Assembly (NCBI GenBank): GCA_014189435.1
Contig: CP050293.1
Coordinates: forward strand, 4,779,001 to 4,843,000
Direction: 5' to 3'
DNA from: Mesorhizobium loti
GTDB taxonomy: Bacteria > Pseudomonadota > Alphaproteobacteria > Rhizobiales > Rhizobiaceae
DNA length: 64,000 nucleotides
Made by a program: the position numbers and the translations under genes. The first letter of the stretch is position 1. Each line of letters begins with the position of its first letter. This document shows, piece by piece, positions 35,055 through 44,202 of this stretch. Below the pieces are notes generated by a model, which ran no database searches, had not been told where the DNA came from, and saw nothing but the letters and a program-made list of their open reading frames with translations.

Positions 35055-35325
35055 CGCCTTGATCCTCATTCTGTGCGCTGGTGCCCTGACGGGCTGTGCC
35101 GCGGACTATCTGAACCACTATGATTCGGTGACCCTGGCCGCCGGCGACACGCAGAAATTCAATTCGCTGCTGCAGACGGTCGACCCGCTCAACCCGGCTT
35201 CCAGGAATACGAAGATCGAGGGCGACGGCGCTCGGGCCGCCGGCGTCGCCAAAAACTACAAATTTCCGCCACCGCCACCACCGCCGCCAGCGATCACCGT
35301 CAATGTCGGCACACCTACGAACTAA
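35041..35325 (+). CDS. Small pilus-locus lipoprotein
   Basis: A 94-residue protein with a lipoprotein signal ending in LTGC (Cys about residue 18) and a mature part of about 75 residues. A run of eight prolines lies near the C terminus (KFPPPPPPPP), then AITVNVGTPTN. It takes the genomic place of cpaD but is far shorter than CpaD (about 200 residues or more), so it may be a reduced pilotin for the secretin or an unrelated protein. Overlap with cpaC indicates translational coupling and stoichiometric production. Confidence 0.7.
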   Translation: MSRNSALILILCAGALTGCAADYLNHYDSVTLAAGDTQKFNSLLQTVDPLNPASRNTKIEGDGARAAGVAKNYKFPPPPPPPPAITVNVGTPTN

Positions 35326-35400
35326 AGCACAGAAGGATGCGGTTTCGACGCGTCAGGTAAAACGAGGGATCCTGGCGCAGTGGGATCAGAGAGTACGGTC

Positions 35401-36861
35401 ATGTTGAGGACCATTCGTGCATTCTGGAACGATCAACGCGGCATAGCGATGATCCTCGTGACGATTATGCTGCCGGTGCTTATCGGCTTCGCGCTGTTGG
35501 CAATCGACATGGGCCGGGCAAACGGCCTTCAGAACGATCTCCAGAAGGGCGTTGACGCATTCGCGCTCGCGGCCGCCGCGGAACTGGATGGCAATGTCGA
35601 CTCCATAACGCGCGCCAACAGGGCGGTCACTTTCCTGCTTACCACCAACGGAACCAAATTTTCGACCTCGGGCAATCACACCCTTGTCCCATCTGACCTG
35701 ACTGTCACGTACCTGACGGGGATACCGGCCAGTGACAGCACCACCTTGAGCGCCGCCGGCATTGACGCCAATGGCGCGAACTGGAGCACTACCGATCCCA
35801 AGCTCGCGAAATTCGCCGAGGTAACGGTCAATTCCACCTCGTTCGCGGCGCTTTTCCCGGCAAGTTATTTCGGCGGTAGCAATACCATGGCCATGCGGCC
35901 GCAGGCCGTCGCCGGCTTCACCAACGCTCTCTGTCAATTCACGCCGATGTTCATCTGCAATCCCTATTCCAATCTGGGCGCGCTTCAGACAGCTTTGTCG
36001 GGGACCAAGAAGCCGATGATCTGGCTGAAAGAGCAGCAGGGCGGCAGTGGTGCCCAGTACGGCCCCGGTAACTACGGCTTCCTGTCATCGCCCGAAGGCG
36101 ATAAATCGACGGGCGCCATTACCGAAATGTTCGCCGTCACCAATCCACCTGCCTGCTATGACCAGAGTGGGGTGACGACCCGTCCCGGCAACATCCCCCC
36201 CGTGAACGATGGGATCAACACGCGCTTTGACATCTATCCGAATGGCAACAGCGGAAAGCTTGTCCCGGCACAAGCTCCACCGGCCCCAAATGTCAGAAAG
36301 GGGATGGTTGTGAAGAAGAACGGGGGCAACTGCTCCTACGACCCGCCCAACAGCGGCCAGGCGAACAGCTATAAGGCGCTGCCAAGGGACAATTGTTTTG
36401 TATCAGGGACCTGTTCGCAAGCTGGAGTCCTCGGCGACGGCACATGGGATTTCAATACTTCCGCAAACAGCTACTGGAAGGTCAATCACGGCAATGCAAG
36501 CACTGCCGGAGTGGTGGCCGCATGCGGTGCGAGCCCCAGCCGATACTGCGTCTATAAATACGAAATCGACAACCCGACCTTGAAGAGCGGCCAGGAGAAA
36601 ACCGCGCCTGAGTGCAACACGACGACACAGACGGCCGACAGGCGGCTGCTTTATGTTGCGATCATCGACTGCGGAGCCAACGCTGTCCAGGGCGGCAATC
36701 AGACCTTGCCGGTCTTAGCTTTTGGCAGCGTGTTCGTGACCGAGCCAGCAGGCGGGCCGCCGAATGCCGATATCTATGGTGAGATGCAGGATATCAGCAC
36801 CGTCGTCGGTCAAGGTACGCTGAAGAAGCTTCAGCGCAACGAAGCGCAGTTGTACCGGTAG
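35401..36861 (+). CDS. TadG-like pilus assembly protein
   Basis: A 486-residue protein with the TadE/G-type N terminus: a short charged leader (FWNDQRGIA) and a hydrophobic helix (MILVTIMLPVLIGFALLAIDMG, split here by convention), then LQKGVDAFALAAAAELDG, the usual start of the extracytoplasmic part. The remainder is Gly/Asn/Thr-rich with about a dozen cysteines, suggesting a disulphide-bonded surface or periplasmic domain. I chose the ATG at 35401; one at 35380 would add seven residues. It probably works with the TadE-like pseudopilins that follow. Confidence 0.85.
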   Translation: MLRTIRAFWNDQRGIAMILVTIMLPVLIGFALLAIDMGRANGLQNDLQKGVDAFALAAAAELDGNVDSITRANRAVTFLLTTNGTKFSTSGNHTLVPSDLTVTYLTGIPASDSTTLSAAGIDANGANWSTTDPKLAKFAEVTVNSTSFAALFPASYFGGSNTMAMRPQAVAGFTNALCQFTPMFICNPYSNLGALQTALSGTKKPMIWLKEQQGGSGAQYGPGNYGFLSSPEGDKSTGAITEMFAVTNPPACYDQSGVTTRPGNIPPVNDGINTRFDIYPNGNSGKLVPAQAPPAPNVRKGMVVKKNGGNCSYDPPNSGQANSYKALPRDNCFVSGTCSQAGVLGDGTWDFNTSANSYWKVNHGNASTAGVVAACGASPSRYCVYKYEIDNPTLKSGQEKTAPECNTTTQTADRRLLYVAIIDCGANAVQGGNQTLPVLAFGSVFVTEPAGGPPNADIYGEMQDISTVVGQGTLKKLQRNEAQLYR

Positions 36862-36865
36862 CGCC

Positions 36866-37357
36866 ATGTTGATCGCACTGAGCCAGGCCATCCGCCGATT
36901 CCGCAGCGACGAAAGCGGCGGCGCCCTTATAGAAGCGACACTCGTACTTCCATTCGTGCTGTTTCTCTCGGCCGGTGTGTTCGAATTCTCCAACGTTCTG
37001 AACAAGCGCCTGTTGCTCGAGGCTGGCGTGGAGGACGCTGCGCGCTATATGGCACGATGCAGTGACAGCAACTGGGACAATTGCGTCACCCTTGCCAAGA
37101 ACCTTGCGGTCAATGGCGCCATCACCGGTGGCAGCCTAAGAGTTCCCAACTGGGACGTTTCGCAGGTCCATGTCGACAGAGATTTCTTCCCAGCGGTGGT
37201 TGGCGGGACTCAAGTCTATCTCAGCAGCACCGGAACCGTTGTCGTTGTCAAGGTCAGCACCACGTTGCCTTACAGTGGCGTCGGGCTGCTGGGGCTTATA
37301 GGCATTGCAACCATCAACATAGATGCGTCCCATCAGGAGCGCGTATTCGGATGGTAA
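36866..37357 (+). CDS. TadE-like pseudopilin 1
   Basis: A 163-residue TadE/F-type pseudopilin. The N terminus RRFRSDESGGALIEATLVLPFVLFL has the processing site (G before ALIEA) and the conserved Glu followed by a hydrophobic helix. The C-terminal extracytoplasmic part contains two cysteines (CSDSNWDNC). It is processed by CpaA and needed for Flp pilus initiation. Its stop overlaps the next start codon. Confidence 0.87.
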   Translation: MLIALSQAIRRFRSDESGGALIEATLVLPFVLFLSAGVFEFSNVLNKRLLLEAGVEDAARYMARCSDSNWDNCVTLAKNLAVNGAITGGSLRVPNWDVSQVHVDRDFFPAVVGGTQVYLSSTGTVVVVKVSTTLPYSGVGLLGLIGIATINIDASHQERVFGW

Positions 37358-38001
37358 GGGCAAGCAAAAATTTCCGCGCGGATCAGTCTGGCGCCACCAT
37401 GGTGGAGGTGACAATCCTCATGCCGCTGCTGCTGACCCTGCTGTTTGGTTTTGTCGATTTCGGCTACGCCTTCTACCAGTGGAACGCCGCCAACAAGGCC
37501 GTACAGGCCGGTGCAAGGCTGGCGCAGATTTCCACCCCGGTCGCCAGCGGACTTTTACTTGAGGCAAAGACGCCCACCGACTCACTGGACGTAGGCAAAG
37601 CGGTTCCTGCCAATGCCTATGATGCCACTACCTATAATTACATCTGCACGGCCAACAGCGCGGGTGCTGTCTCATGCACTTGCGGCGCGAGCGCCGCGTG
37701 CAAGAACCTCAATGCCAGCCAGCCTGCGTTCGATTTCATCTTCAACGGCAGCGGCAGCCGGGCCGGAATGAATACGTTCCTGCCAATTCTAAAGAAGTCC
37801 GAGGTCAGGATCCAATACCAGGCATCCGGTCTCGGTTATTGGACGCGTCCCAGCGGGCCGGTGCCGACCATCACCGTCAGCATCACAAACCATCCCTTCC
37901 AGTTCTTCTTTCTGGGCGCACTGCTCAGTTTCGCAAACATCACCATGCCCTCCATGCTGAGCACGGTCACGGGCGAAGACATGAAGAGCACCTGGCCATG
38001 A
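37351..38001 (+). CDS. TadE-like pseudopilin 2
   Basis: A 216-residue TadE-type pseudopilin with FRADQSGATMVEVTILMPLLL at the N terminus (processing site before TMVEV) and a larger extracytoplasmic domain with four clustered cysteines (ICTANSAGAVSCTCGASAAC). It overlaps both neighbours: seven bases with the previous gene and an ATGA with cpaE. The pair fits the TadE/TadF arrangement of other Tad loci. Confidence 0.87.
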   Translation: MVRASKNFRADQSGATMVEVTILMPLLLTLLFGFVDFGYAFYQWNAANKAVQAGARLAQISTPVASGLLLEAKTPTDSLDVGKAVPANAYDATTYNYICTANSAGAVSCTCGASAACKNLNASQPAFDFIFNGSGSRAGMNTFLPILKKSEVRIQYQASGLGYWTRPSGPVPTITVSITNHPFQFFFLGALLSFANITMPSMLSTVTGEDMKSTWP

Positions 38002-39161
38002 ATGCCATCAACACCAAGGTTACGCCGACCAAGCGAAAGCAGGTGGCGCTGTTCTCGTCGGATCCGAATTTCAAGCGCGATGTGGCGACGCGGCTCGATG
38101 CGCTGGCTATCTATGACGTCAGGGTTTCGGAGACGAGCGACTTTCTCAAGGGGCCGCCCGCGGACACGCGCCCGGGTATCGTCATTCTCGATTTCGGCGA
38201 TGGCGAGTTGCTCGGCAGGCCCGGCATCGTCGAGGCGCGCGCGCTCTGGGCCAACGTGCCGCTGATCGCGGTTTCCGACGAGCTGACGTCGGAACAGACG
38301 CGCGTCTTGGTGCGCATGAACGCCTCGGACTGGCTGCACAAGCCGCTCGACGGCAAGGAGCTGCTCAACGCGGTGACCTTCCACGACACCGGCAACCAGG
38401 GAACGAAAAGCCGGATCATCACCTTCATCAGCGCCAGCGGCGGTGCGGGCGCGACGACGCTGGCGCTGTCGGCGGCCGAATTCCTGGCGTCGAAATCGGG
38501 CGAGCGCGCGGCGTCCACCTGTCTCGTTGACCTGGATTTCCAGAGCGCCAATTGCGGCGCCTACCTCAATTTGTTCAACCAGTTCGACCTTGCCGGCATC
38601 ATCGGCCAGCCGGAACGGCTCGATGTCGAGTTGATGGATGTCATCAAGCTGTCGCGCCCGTCCGGCCTCACCCTCTACGCCTTCGAGCGGCCGCAACTGC
38701 CGTTCGAGCCGCATGGCAGCGATTTCGTCTTCCGGCTGCTGGACCTGGTCGCCTACCGTTTCGACGACATCGTCATCGACCTGCCCAATCTGGAAACGCC
38801 CTGGCATAATTCCGTGCTGTCGACGAGCGACGAGATCTTCATCGTCTTCGAACTCAACGTCGCTTCGCTGCGGCAGGGCAAGCGGCTCTACAAGAAGATC
38901 CGCGAGCTGCGCGGCAATGCGGTCAACATCACGCTGGTCGCCAACAAGCACAAACGCAAATGGTTCGGGAACCATTTTTCGCGCAGCGAGCTCGAAAAGA
39001 TATTCAAGGCGCCGCACATCAAGTCGGTCGCGCTGGACAACGCGCTTCTGACCGATGCGCTGAACAGGGCCATCCCGCCTTCCGAGGTGGATGGGCGGGC
39101 GCGCTTCAACAAGGATCTGAAGCGGATGTTCAAAGAGCGGCTCGATGACGCTGCCCGATAG
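37998..39161 (+). CDS. cpaE: Pilus localisation ATPase CpaE/TadZ
   Basis: A 387-residue protein with an N-terminal receiver-like domain (residues about 14-130; Asp65 in VILDFGDGE at the phospho-acceptor position) and a C-terminal ParA/MinD-like ATPase domain. The P-loop is the deviant SASGGAGATTLALSAA (residues 145-160), where the usual Lys is replaced, as is common in TadZ/CpaE proteins. It places the pilus machine at the pole or assembly site. Start overlaps the previous stop (ATGA). Confidence 0.92.
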   Translation: MNAINTKVTPTKRKQVALFSSDPNFKRDVATRLDALAIYDVRVSETSDFLKGPPADTRPGIVILDFGDGELLGRPGIVEARALWANVPLIAVSDELTSEQTRVLVRMNASDWLHKPLDGKELLNAVTFHDTGNQGTKSRIITFISASGGAGATTLALSAAEFLASKSGERAASTCLVDLDFQSANCGAYLNLFNQFDLAGIIGQPERLDVELMDVIKLSRPSGLTLYAFERPQLPFEPHGSDFVFRLLDLVAYRFDDIVIDLPNLETPWHNSVLSTSDEIFIVFELNVASLRQGKRLYKKIRELRGNAVNITLVANKHKRKWFGNHFSRSELEKIFKAPHIKSVALDNALLTDALNRAIPPSEVDGRARFNKDLKRMFKERLDDAAR

Positions 39162-39735
39162 ATATCGGAGCGTCCCGAAGCTCGCCGGCGCCTGCGTGCT
39201 CGGCGTGACGCTGGCGCTGTCCGTCCAGGACTTCGCCCAGGCGAGATCAAGCCTTTCGGATCGGCCGCCGTTGCCGGCGATGGGCCCCAGCCTGCGCAAG
39301 GCCGTTGCCTTCGCAACCACCGAGCAGCCCGGAACGATCATCATCCGCAAGGACGAGAAGGCGCTTTACCTGGTGACCCGCCAGGGCCAGGCGCTGCGCT
39401 ACCAGATCAGCGTCGGGCGCGACGGATTTGGCTGGACCGGCATCGTCAAGGTGGGGGCGAAGACCGAATGGCCGGAGTGGCGCCCGCCACAGGAAATGCG
39501 GGCCCGCCAGCCGGAGCTGCCGAAAATGGTGCCTGCCGGCCCCTACAATCCGCTCGGCGCAAGGGCGCTCTATCTGTCTCGAGACGGGCGCGACACGCTC
39601 TACCGCATACACGGCACCAACGATCCGTCGGGTGTCGGCTTCGACGGAACGTCCGGCTGTTTTCGTCTTACCAACACGGATGTGATCGATCTTTTCAAGC
39701 GCGTCGCGGTCGGCGCAAAGGTGGTGGTCCAATGA
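39145..39735 (+). CDS. L,D-transpeptidase (YkuD family)
   Basis: A 196-residue exported enzyme with an N-terminal signal (hydrophobic LAGACVLGVTLALSV) and a YkuD domain. The catalytic core is RIHGTN (His156) and GTSGCFRLTN (Cys172, Arg174). The substrate-side segment PEWRPPQEMRARQPELPKMVPAGPYNPLGARALYL is typical of Rhizobiales enzymes. These enzymes cross-link peptidoglycan (3-3 bonds) or attach proteins to it. The gene overlaps cpaE by 17 bases and the next gene by four, so it is part of the Tad operon and may remodel the wall for the pilus. Confidence 0.9.
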   Translation: MTLPDRYRSVPKLAGACVLGVTLALSVQDFAQARSSLSDRPPLPAMGPSLRKAVAFATTEQPGTIIIRKDEKALYLVTRQGQALRYQISVGRDGFGWTGIVKVGAKTEWPEWRPPQEMRARQPELPKMVPAGPYNPLGARALYLSRDGRDTLYRIHGTNDPSGVGFDGTSGCFRLTNTDVIDLFKRVAVGAKVVVQ

Positions 39736-40328
39736 CGACGATCAGCGAACCGGACATGCCGGCGATCGACATCGGAAACCAGGAACAGCGCGAACCGCGC
39801 GCCATCGAGAAACCCAGCAACACAAGGACGGTCGGCGTTATCGTCGCCGGCGGCGCGCTTTTGATCACCGCGATCAACATGGCGGCCGCGGTCTATCTCT
39901 ATCGGGGCATAAGCGACCTGCGTTTCGTCGAGGCCCGGTTGGAGCAGCTCGGCGCGTTCGAGCAACGGATCGCAGCACGGCTCGACACGGTCAACAACGG
40001 CTTCCAGAGCAGGTTCGAGAAACTGGACAGCCAGTTGCAAGGCAGCTTCAACGAGATCGATGGCAGCATCGCGCGGTTGGGACGGAATTTGCCGGTTACC
40101 GGCGGCGAGGCCGTATCGAGAGCCGCGGAACCGTCCGAGATCACCACCAGCACGCTGGCGCAAGCACCCGAAGCTCTTGACGGCGCGAGCACGAGCGAAC
40201 CCAGCGTCGTCGAAGCGCCGCCTGCGCCCAGGAAGAGGACCGCATCGGCATCGCCCCCTGCCCCAAGCTCCTCCTACCAGCGCATCGAGCAGCCTGACGG
40301 CAAGGTCTATTACCGCAGGATCAACTAG
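39732..40328 (+). CDS. Membrane-anchored coiled-coil protein of Tad operon
   Basis: A 198-residue protein of unknown function with a ~33-residue cytoplasmic start, one membrane helix (VGVIVAGGALLITAINMAAAVYLY, about residues 35-58, split from neighbours), a coiled coil (about 62-120; RFVEARLEQLGAFEQRIAAR, FEKLDSQLQGSF) and a Pro/Ala/Ser-rich tail ending KVYYRRIN. It starts inside the stop of the L,D-transpeptidase gene. I infer a periplasmic partner of that enzyme or of the pilus channel. Confidence 0.7.
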   Translation: MTTISEPDMPAIDIGNQEQREPRAIEKPSNTRTVGVIVAGGALLITAINMAAAVYLYRGISDLRFVEARLEQLGAFEQRIAARLDTVNNGFQSRFEKLDSQLQGSFNEIDGSIARLGRNLPVTGGEAVSRAAEPSEITTSTLAQAPEALDGASTSEPSVVEAPPAPRKRTASASPPAPSSSYQRIEQPDGKVYYRRIN

Positions 40329-40366
40329 ATTTTGAGGCGTAGCTGACGAAGGCCGCCTGGAACGGT

Positions 40367-40900
40367 TTAGAGATCGCGCTGCAGAGCCAGATTGCGGATG
40401 GTCCGGACGGACCGCTCCCGCGCCTCGGCGAGGAAGGCGATGTGGCAGTATGCACAGGCCGCGACGCCCAAAAGCAGCATCAGGCTGTTCTTCAAGGTGA
40501 AATCAACCGTCAGCGCGAATGGAAAGCCACTGGGCGAAGTGAATGCAGCGATCGTGCTCGCCGTTTCCGAGTGGCTGCCGACCGCGACCATCAGCCCGGC
40601 GAAAATCAAGGCGACATGGTTGGCGAGGAAGAAGAAAGCCGACCTTCTGGTGTGGCACGCTATCCAGCAGACGATCGATGCGGCGGCAAGGATGGCGGCG
40701 TCAACAGCCATGGAGCTGCCCAGCCAGGCATCGACCTGCTGCCAGAACATCGCCGACAGGGGGCGCAGTTCAAGCCATAGCCACCATGCGGTGGGGCTGG
40801 CTGGATAGGCGCCCAGCAACATGGTCGCCATGCGCTCCCCTGCCAGGATCGCAAGAATGAGAAACGGAAAGGCGAAAAGCAGAAGCGGCTGGCGTTTCAT
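40367..40900 (-). CDS. Hypothetical four-helix membrane protein
   Basis: A 177-residue protein with about four hydrophobic segments (LLLFAFPFLILAILA; AAILAAASIVCWIAC; VALIFAGLMVAVGS; SLMLLLGVAACAYCHIAF) and an arginine-rich C terminus. I do not recognise the family. It converges with the coiled-coil gene and lies 60 bases downstream of the sugar permease gene on the same strand, so it may be the end of either region. The start at 40900 follows a short upstream frame that is unlikely to be translated. Confidence 0.6.
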   Translation of the reverse strand: MKRQPLLLFAFPFLILAILAGERMATMLLGAYPASPTAWWLWLELRPLSAMFWQQVDAWLGSSMAVDAAILAAASIVCWIACHTRRSAFFFLANHVALIFAGLMVAVGSHSETASTIAAFTSPSGFPFALTVDFTLKNSLMLLLGVAACAYCHIAFLAEARERSVRTIRNLALQRDL

Positions 40901-40960
40901 GTTCCCTCGACAATCTGCCGGCCAGGATAGACCGCATAGATTGCGCAAGGCTTAACGGCT

Positions 40961-41851
40961 CTACTGCCGGCCCTCTCCCGATTGCGAGCGTTCGAGAACG
41001 GCGAAGAAGATCACGGTGAGCAGAAGGACGATCAGCAGCAGCACGAACGCGGCTGCCGCGCCCTCGTTGAGCGAAAGGCCGAGAAAGGCGCGGCGATAGG
41101 CAAAGAAGCTCAGGACTTCGGTCGCATTGCCCGGCCCGCCCTTGGTCAGGACATAAGGCAGATCGTAGGTCCGGAACTCGTTGATCAGCTGGATGATGAT
41201 GGTGATTGCCGCGACCGGTCGCAGCATCGGCAGCGTGATGTAGACGAATTGCTGCCAGCCGCGTGCTCCATCCACTTCAGCCGCCTCATAGGGATCGCGC
41301 GGCAAAGCAGCGAGCCCTGCGGCGAGGATCAGCACGACGAAGGACATTTGCTGCCAGATGTCGATCGCCGCCATCGTCCAGAGCGCCATGCCCGGCGTGC
41401 CTAGCCAGTCGAGGCGCGGCAGGCCGAACGTCTCCATCAGATGATTGGCGATGCCGAGATTGGGCTGGAGCAGCATGCGCCAGATCAGGGCGACGCTGAT
41501 CGGCGACATCGCCATGGGAATGGTCAGAACCGCGAAATAGACCGGCTTCATCCGGACCGTCCGGTTGAGCATCAGGGCGATGCCGAGCCCGATCACGAAT
41601 TCGCCGACCACCGTCACCGCCGAATAGCGCACCGTGAGCCAGAGCGCGTTCCAGAACAGCGAATCGCCGATCATCGACGCAAAATTCTTGAACCCGACAA
41701 GCGGCAGAAGCTGCGGCTTGATCAAGGTCATCGAGGAAATCGAGAGGATGCAGGCATAGGCCAGCGGAAAGCCCATCACGATCGCCAGCAGCATGAGGCC
41801 GGGCAAGGCAAAGGCCCAGCCAGTGCGCCACTCGCGGCCACGGGCAGCCAA
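40961..41851 (-). CDS. Carbohydrate ABC transporter permease (MalF-like)
   Basis: A 296-residue permease with about six membrane helices and an EAA loop (DPYEAAEVDGARGWQQFVYITLPML). It belongs with the binding protein, second permease and ATPase at 41981-45374, the typical polyol/sugar (CUT1) set. It is separated from the other permease by the binding-protein gene, which is not the usual order. Confidence 0.92.
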   Translation of the reverse strand: MAARGREWRTGWAFALPGLMLLAIVMGFPLAYACILSISSMTLIKPQLLPLVGFKNFASMIGDSLFWNALWLTVRYSAVTVVGEFVIGLGIALMLNRTVRMKPVYFAVLTIPMAMSPISVALIWRMLLQPNLGIANHLMETFGLPRLDWLGTPGMALWTMAAIDIWQQMSFVVLILAAGLAALPRDPYEAAEVDGARGWQQFVYITLPMLRPVAAITIIIQLINEFRTYDLPYVLTKGGPGNATEVLSFFAYRRAFLGLSLNEGAAAAFVLLLIVLLLTVIFFAVLERSQSGEGRQ

Positions 41852-41918
41852 TCCTTTTTGATCGCGTTGAGCATCGTAACCGCAGCCTTGGTCGGGGTGA
41901 CGTTCCTGGTCTGGTCAA

Positions 41919-41951
41919 GATCCGGCGCGGCTGATAACGCCGCGCCGGATC
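41919..41951 (-). repeat. Perfect 13-bp hairpin after binding-protein gene
   Basis: The arms GATCCGGCGCGGC (41919-41931) and GCCGCGCCGGATC (41939-41951) are perfectly complementary around a 7-base loop. It lies 30 bases after the binding-protein stop on the minus strand, before the permease gene, with no T-run. It is another member of the post-binding-protein hairpin set. Confidence 0.6.
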
Positions 41952-41980
41952 TCGCCGGATCTCCTGGCAGAGTCGGACTG

Positions 41981-43276
41981 CTATTTATCGAGGAGTCCCT
42001 GCAAGCCGTCGGAAGCCGCCTTCAGCGCTGCCTCCGAAGTCGCCTGGCCGCCAGCCGCCAGCGAGAGCTGGGTACCGAGCAAATCTTCGTATTGCGCCGA
42101 ATAGGTGAAGATCGGGAACGACTTGCCGGTCGACACGACGTCGCCTGCGGTCTTGTAGAACGGATACTTCGCCAGCACCGCTGCATCGTCATAGACATCG
42201 CTGCGCACAGGGGCGTGGCCCTCGAGCGCGCGCTTGACCGAAACATCCTTGCTTTGCACCCACTGGATGAAGGTCCAGGCGGCTTCCTGCTCCTCGGGCG
42301 AGGTGTTCTTGGGAATGCCCCAGCCCCAACCGCCGCTTTCGCCATGGCCGCCCGGCATCACCGACAGGCCGACTTTGCCGGCGACCGTCGGACACTTCAC
42401 GGCATCGTCCATCTGCGGCAGCATCCACCAATAGGTGACCATGCTGAAGGCGGAACCGCTGCACATCAGGCGCATGGTGTCATCGAGCGTCGCCGACACA
42501 GCACCCTGCTGGGCGCCGTGTTGAATGTTGTCGACATAGAGATCGAGCGCCTTCTTCGCCTCGGGCGTGTCGAGGCTCGCCTTGCCGTCGGCATTGAGAT
42601 AGCTGCCACCGGCGGAGAACAGATAGTTGGAGAATTCCATGCTGTTGGGATCGCCGCGCTGGCCCTGCATTGCGGCTCCGGCGACGCCGGCATTGGCTTT
42701 CATGAATTTGGAAATCGCCACATAGTCTTCAAGCGTCGTCGGCAGGGCAAGTTCCTTGCCGGTTGCCGTCTTGTAGGCGGCCTTGAGCTTCCCGTCGCCG
42801 ATCAGGTCCGTCCGGTAGAGGAGGCCCATCGAGTAGTTGTACATGGGCACCAGGAACAGCTGGTCCTTGGTTCGGCCGAGCAGGTCAAGCGTCGAAGGAA
42901 TGAAGGGGCTCAGATCGTATTTGGATTTCTCGACGAAGGGTTTCAGATCGGCGAGCCAGCCGGCCGCCGGAAATTCACCTGCCCACAGGAAGTCGACCTC
43001 GAGCACATTGTAGTAGCTCTGTGACGCGGTCAGCTGGGACACCAGCTTGTCGTGCATGTCGGGATAACCGATCTTCTCGAACTCGACCTTGATGCCGGTC
43101 TGCTTCTCGAATTCGGGCAACAGCGCTTCGATGATCTTGGTTTCAGGCACGTCCTCCATCAAGGCGTGCAAGGTGATGGGCTCGGCCGCCCTGGCCGGAA
43201 GCGACGCGCTGACAACAGCGGCACCGCTCACGGCCGTCATCAGCATTTTGATCAAGGTCTGCTTGTTCCAAGTCAT
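41981..43276 (-). CDS. Carbohydrate ABC transporter, solute-binding protein
   Basis: A 431-residue extracellular solute-binding protein (family 1) with a signal peptide (MTWNKQTLIKMLMTAVSGAA, cut after ARA). Conserved parts include LPEFEKQTGIKVEFEKIGYPDMHDKL, YNYSMGLLYRTDL and GWGIPKNTSPEEQEAAWTFIQW. It resembles binding proteins for polyols such as mannitol, sorbitol or altritol in rhizobia, which agrees with the SDR and the kinases nearby. The ligand is inferred from context only. Confidence 0.9.
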   Translation of the reverse strand: MTWNKQTLIKMLMTAVSGAAVVSASLPARAAEPITLHALMEDVPETKIIEALLPEFEKQTGIKVEFEKIGYPDMHDKLVSQLTASQSYYNVLEVDFLWAGEFPAAGWLADLKPFVEKSKYDLSPFIPSTLDLLGRTKDQLFLVPMYNYSMGLLYRTDLIGDGKLKAAYKTATGKELALPTTLEDYVAISKFMKANAGVAGAAMQGQRGDPNSMEFSNYLFSAGGSYLNADGKASLDTPEAKKALDLYVDNIQHGAQQGAVSATLDDTMRLMCSGSAFSMVTYWWMLPQMDDAVKCPTVAGKVGLSVMPGGHGESGGWGWGIPKNTSPEEQEAAWTFIQWVQSKDVSVKRALEGHAPVRSDVYDDAAVLAKYPFYKTAGDVVSTGKSFPIFTYSAQYEDLLGTQLSLAAGGQATSEAALKAASDGLQGLLDK

Positions 43277-43371
43277 AACTCTCTACTCCTCTTTCCCTCT
43301 GGACGCAGCGGTGATCCCGCCACGATTTCGTAACCGGCTAGCGAGCCATGTCGGCTCTCGGAGCGGCCGGC

Positions 43372-44202
43372 CTATTTCACGCTGCCGAACGTCAAGCCCT
43401 GGACGATGAAGCGCTGGATGAAGCGGGAAGCCACGACCAGCGGCAGGATGGCAAGGATTACGCCAGCCGAGACCTTGGCGATCTGGACGCCGTTGGAGGT
43501 CTGCAACGCGGCGAGTGCAACCGGTATGGTCGCCGTCGCCGGCCCGCTCAAAACCAGGGCAAACAAAAACTCGTTCCACGCCAGGATGAAGCCGAGGACG
43601 CCGGCTGCCGCGATACCGGGCAGCGACACCGGCAGCACGATGCGCCAGAAGGCGCCCCAGGCGGTCGCCCCGTCGGTCATCGCCGCCCACTCCAGATCGA
43701 CCGGAATGCCTTCGAAGAAGCCCATCAGGATCCAGGTCAGGAAGGGCAGGTTGAGCGCGGCATAGACGATGATCAGCCCGGTCAGCGAATTGCTGAGTTC
43801 CAGGCTTCGAAACAGCGTGAAGGTCGGCAGCACCAGCGCTACGGGCGGCAGCATTTGGGTTGCCAGAACGGCAAAACGCGCCCAACGCCCGCCCGTACGG
43901 AAGCGGGCGAAGGCATAGCCGGTGGTCGCGGCAAAGGGCAATGCGAGCAGAACCGAGCCGAGCGCGACGATCAGGCTGTTGAGGTAGGACTGACCGAAGC
44001 GGCTCGACAGCAGCGCCGAATAATTGTCAGTCGTGAAGGCCGGCATCAGCTCGTTGCTGTAGGACAGCTGCTCGGGCACGAAGCTTGTGCGGAGCACCCA
44101 GAGCGGCGGCAGCAGCACGATGGCGGAAACGACGATCAACCCGAAATGCAGGCCGAAGCGGCGACGAAAGGCCGGCCGTTCGTTTCTGTCCATGCTGGTC
44201 AT
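43372..44202 (-). CDS. Carbohydrate ABC transporter permease (MalG-like)
   Basis: A 276-residue permease with about six helices, the first at residues about 15-40 (FGLHFGLIVVSAIVLLPPLW), and an EAA loop (PVDLEWAAMTDGATAWGAFWRIVLP). Its start overlaps the end of the ATPase gene by four bases. Confidence 0.92.
   Translation of the reverse strand: MTSMDRNERPAFRRRFGLHFGLIVVSAIVLLPPLWVLRTSFVPEQLSYSNELMPAFTTDNYSALLSSRFGQSYLNSLIVALGSVLLALPFAATTGYAFARFRTGGRWARFAVLATQMLPPVALVLPTFTLFRSLELSNSLTGLIIVYAALNLPFLTWILMGFFEGIPVDLEWAAMTDGATAWGAFWRIVLPVSLPGIAAAGVLGFILAWNEFLFALVLSGPATATIPVALAALQTSNGVQIAKVSAGVILAILPLVVASRFIQRFIVQGLTFGSVK

Noticed and set aside
35041..35325. Calling the small lipoprotein CpaD
   Set aside because: It has a lipobox and the right position but is less than half the length of CpaD and lacks recognisable CpaD sequence.
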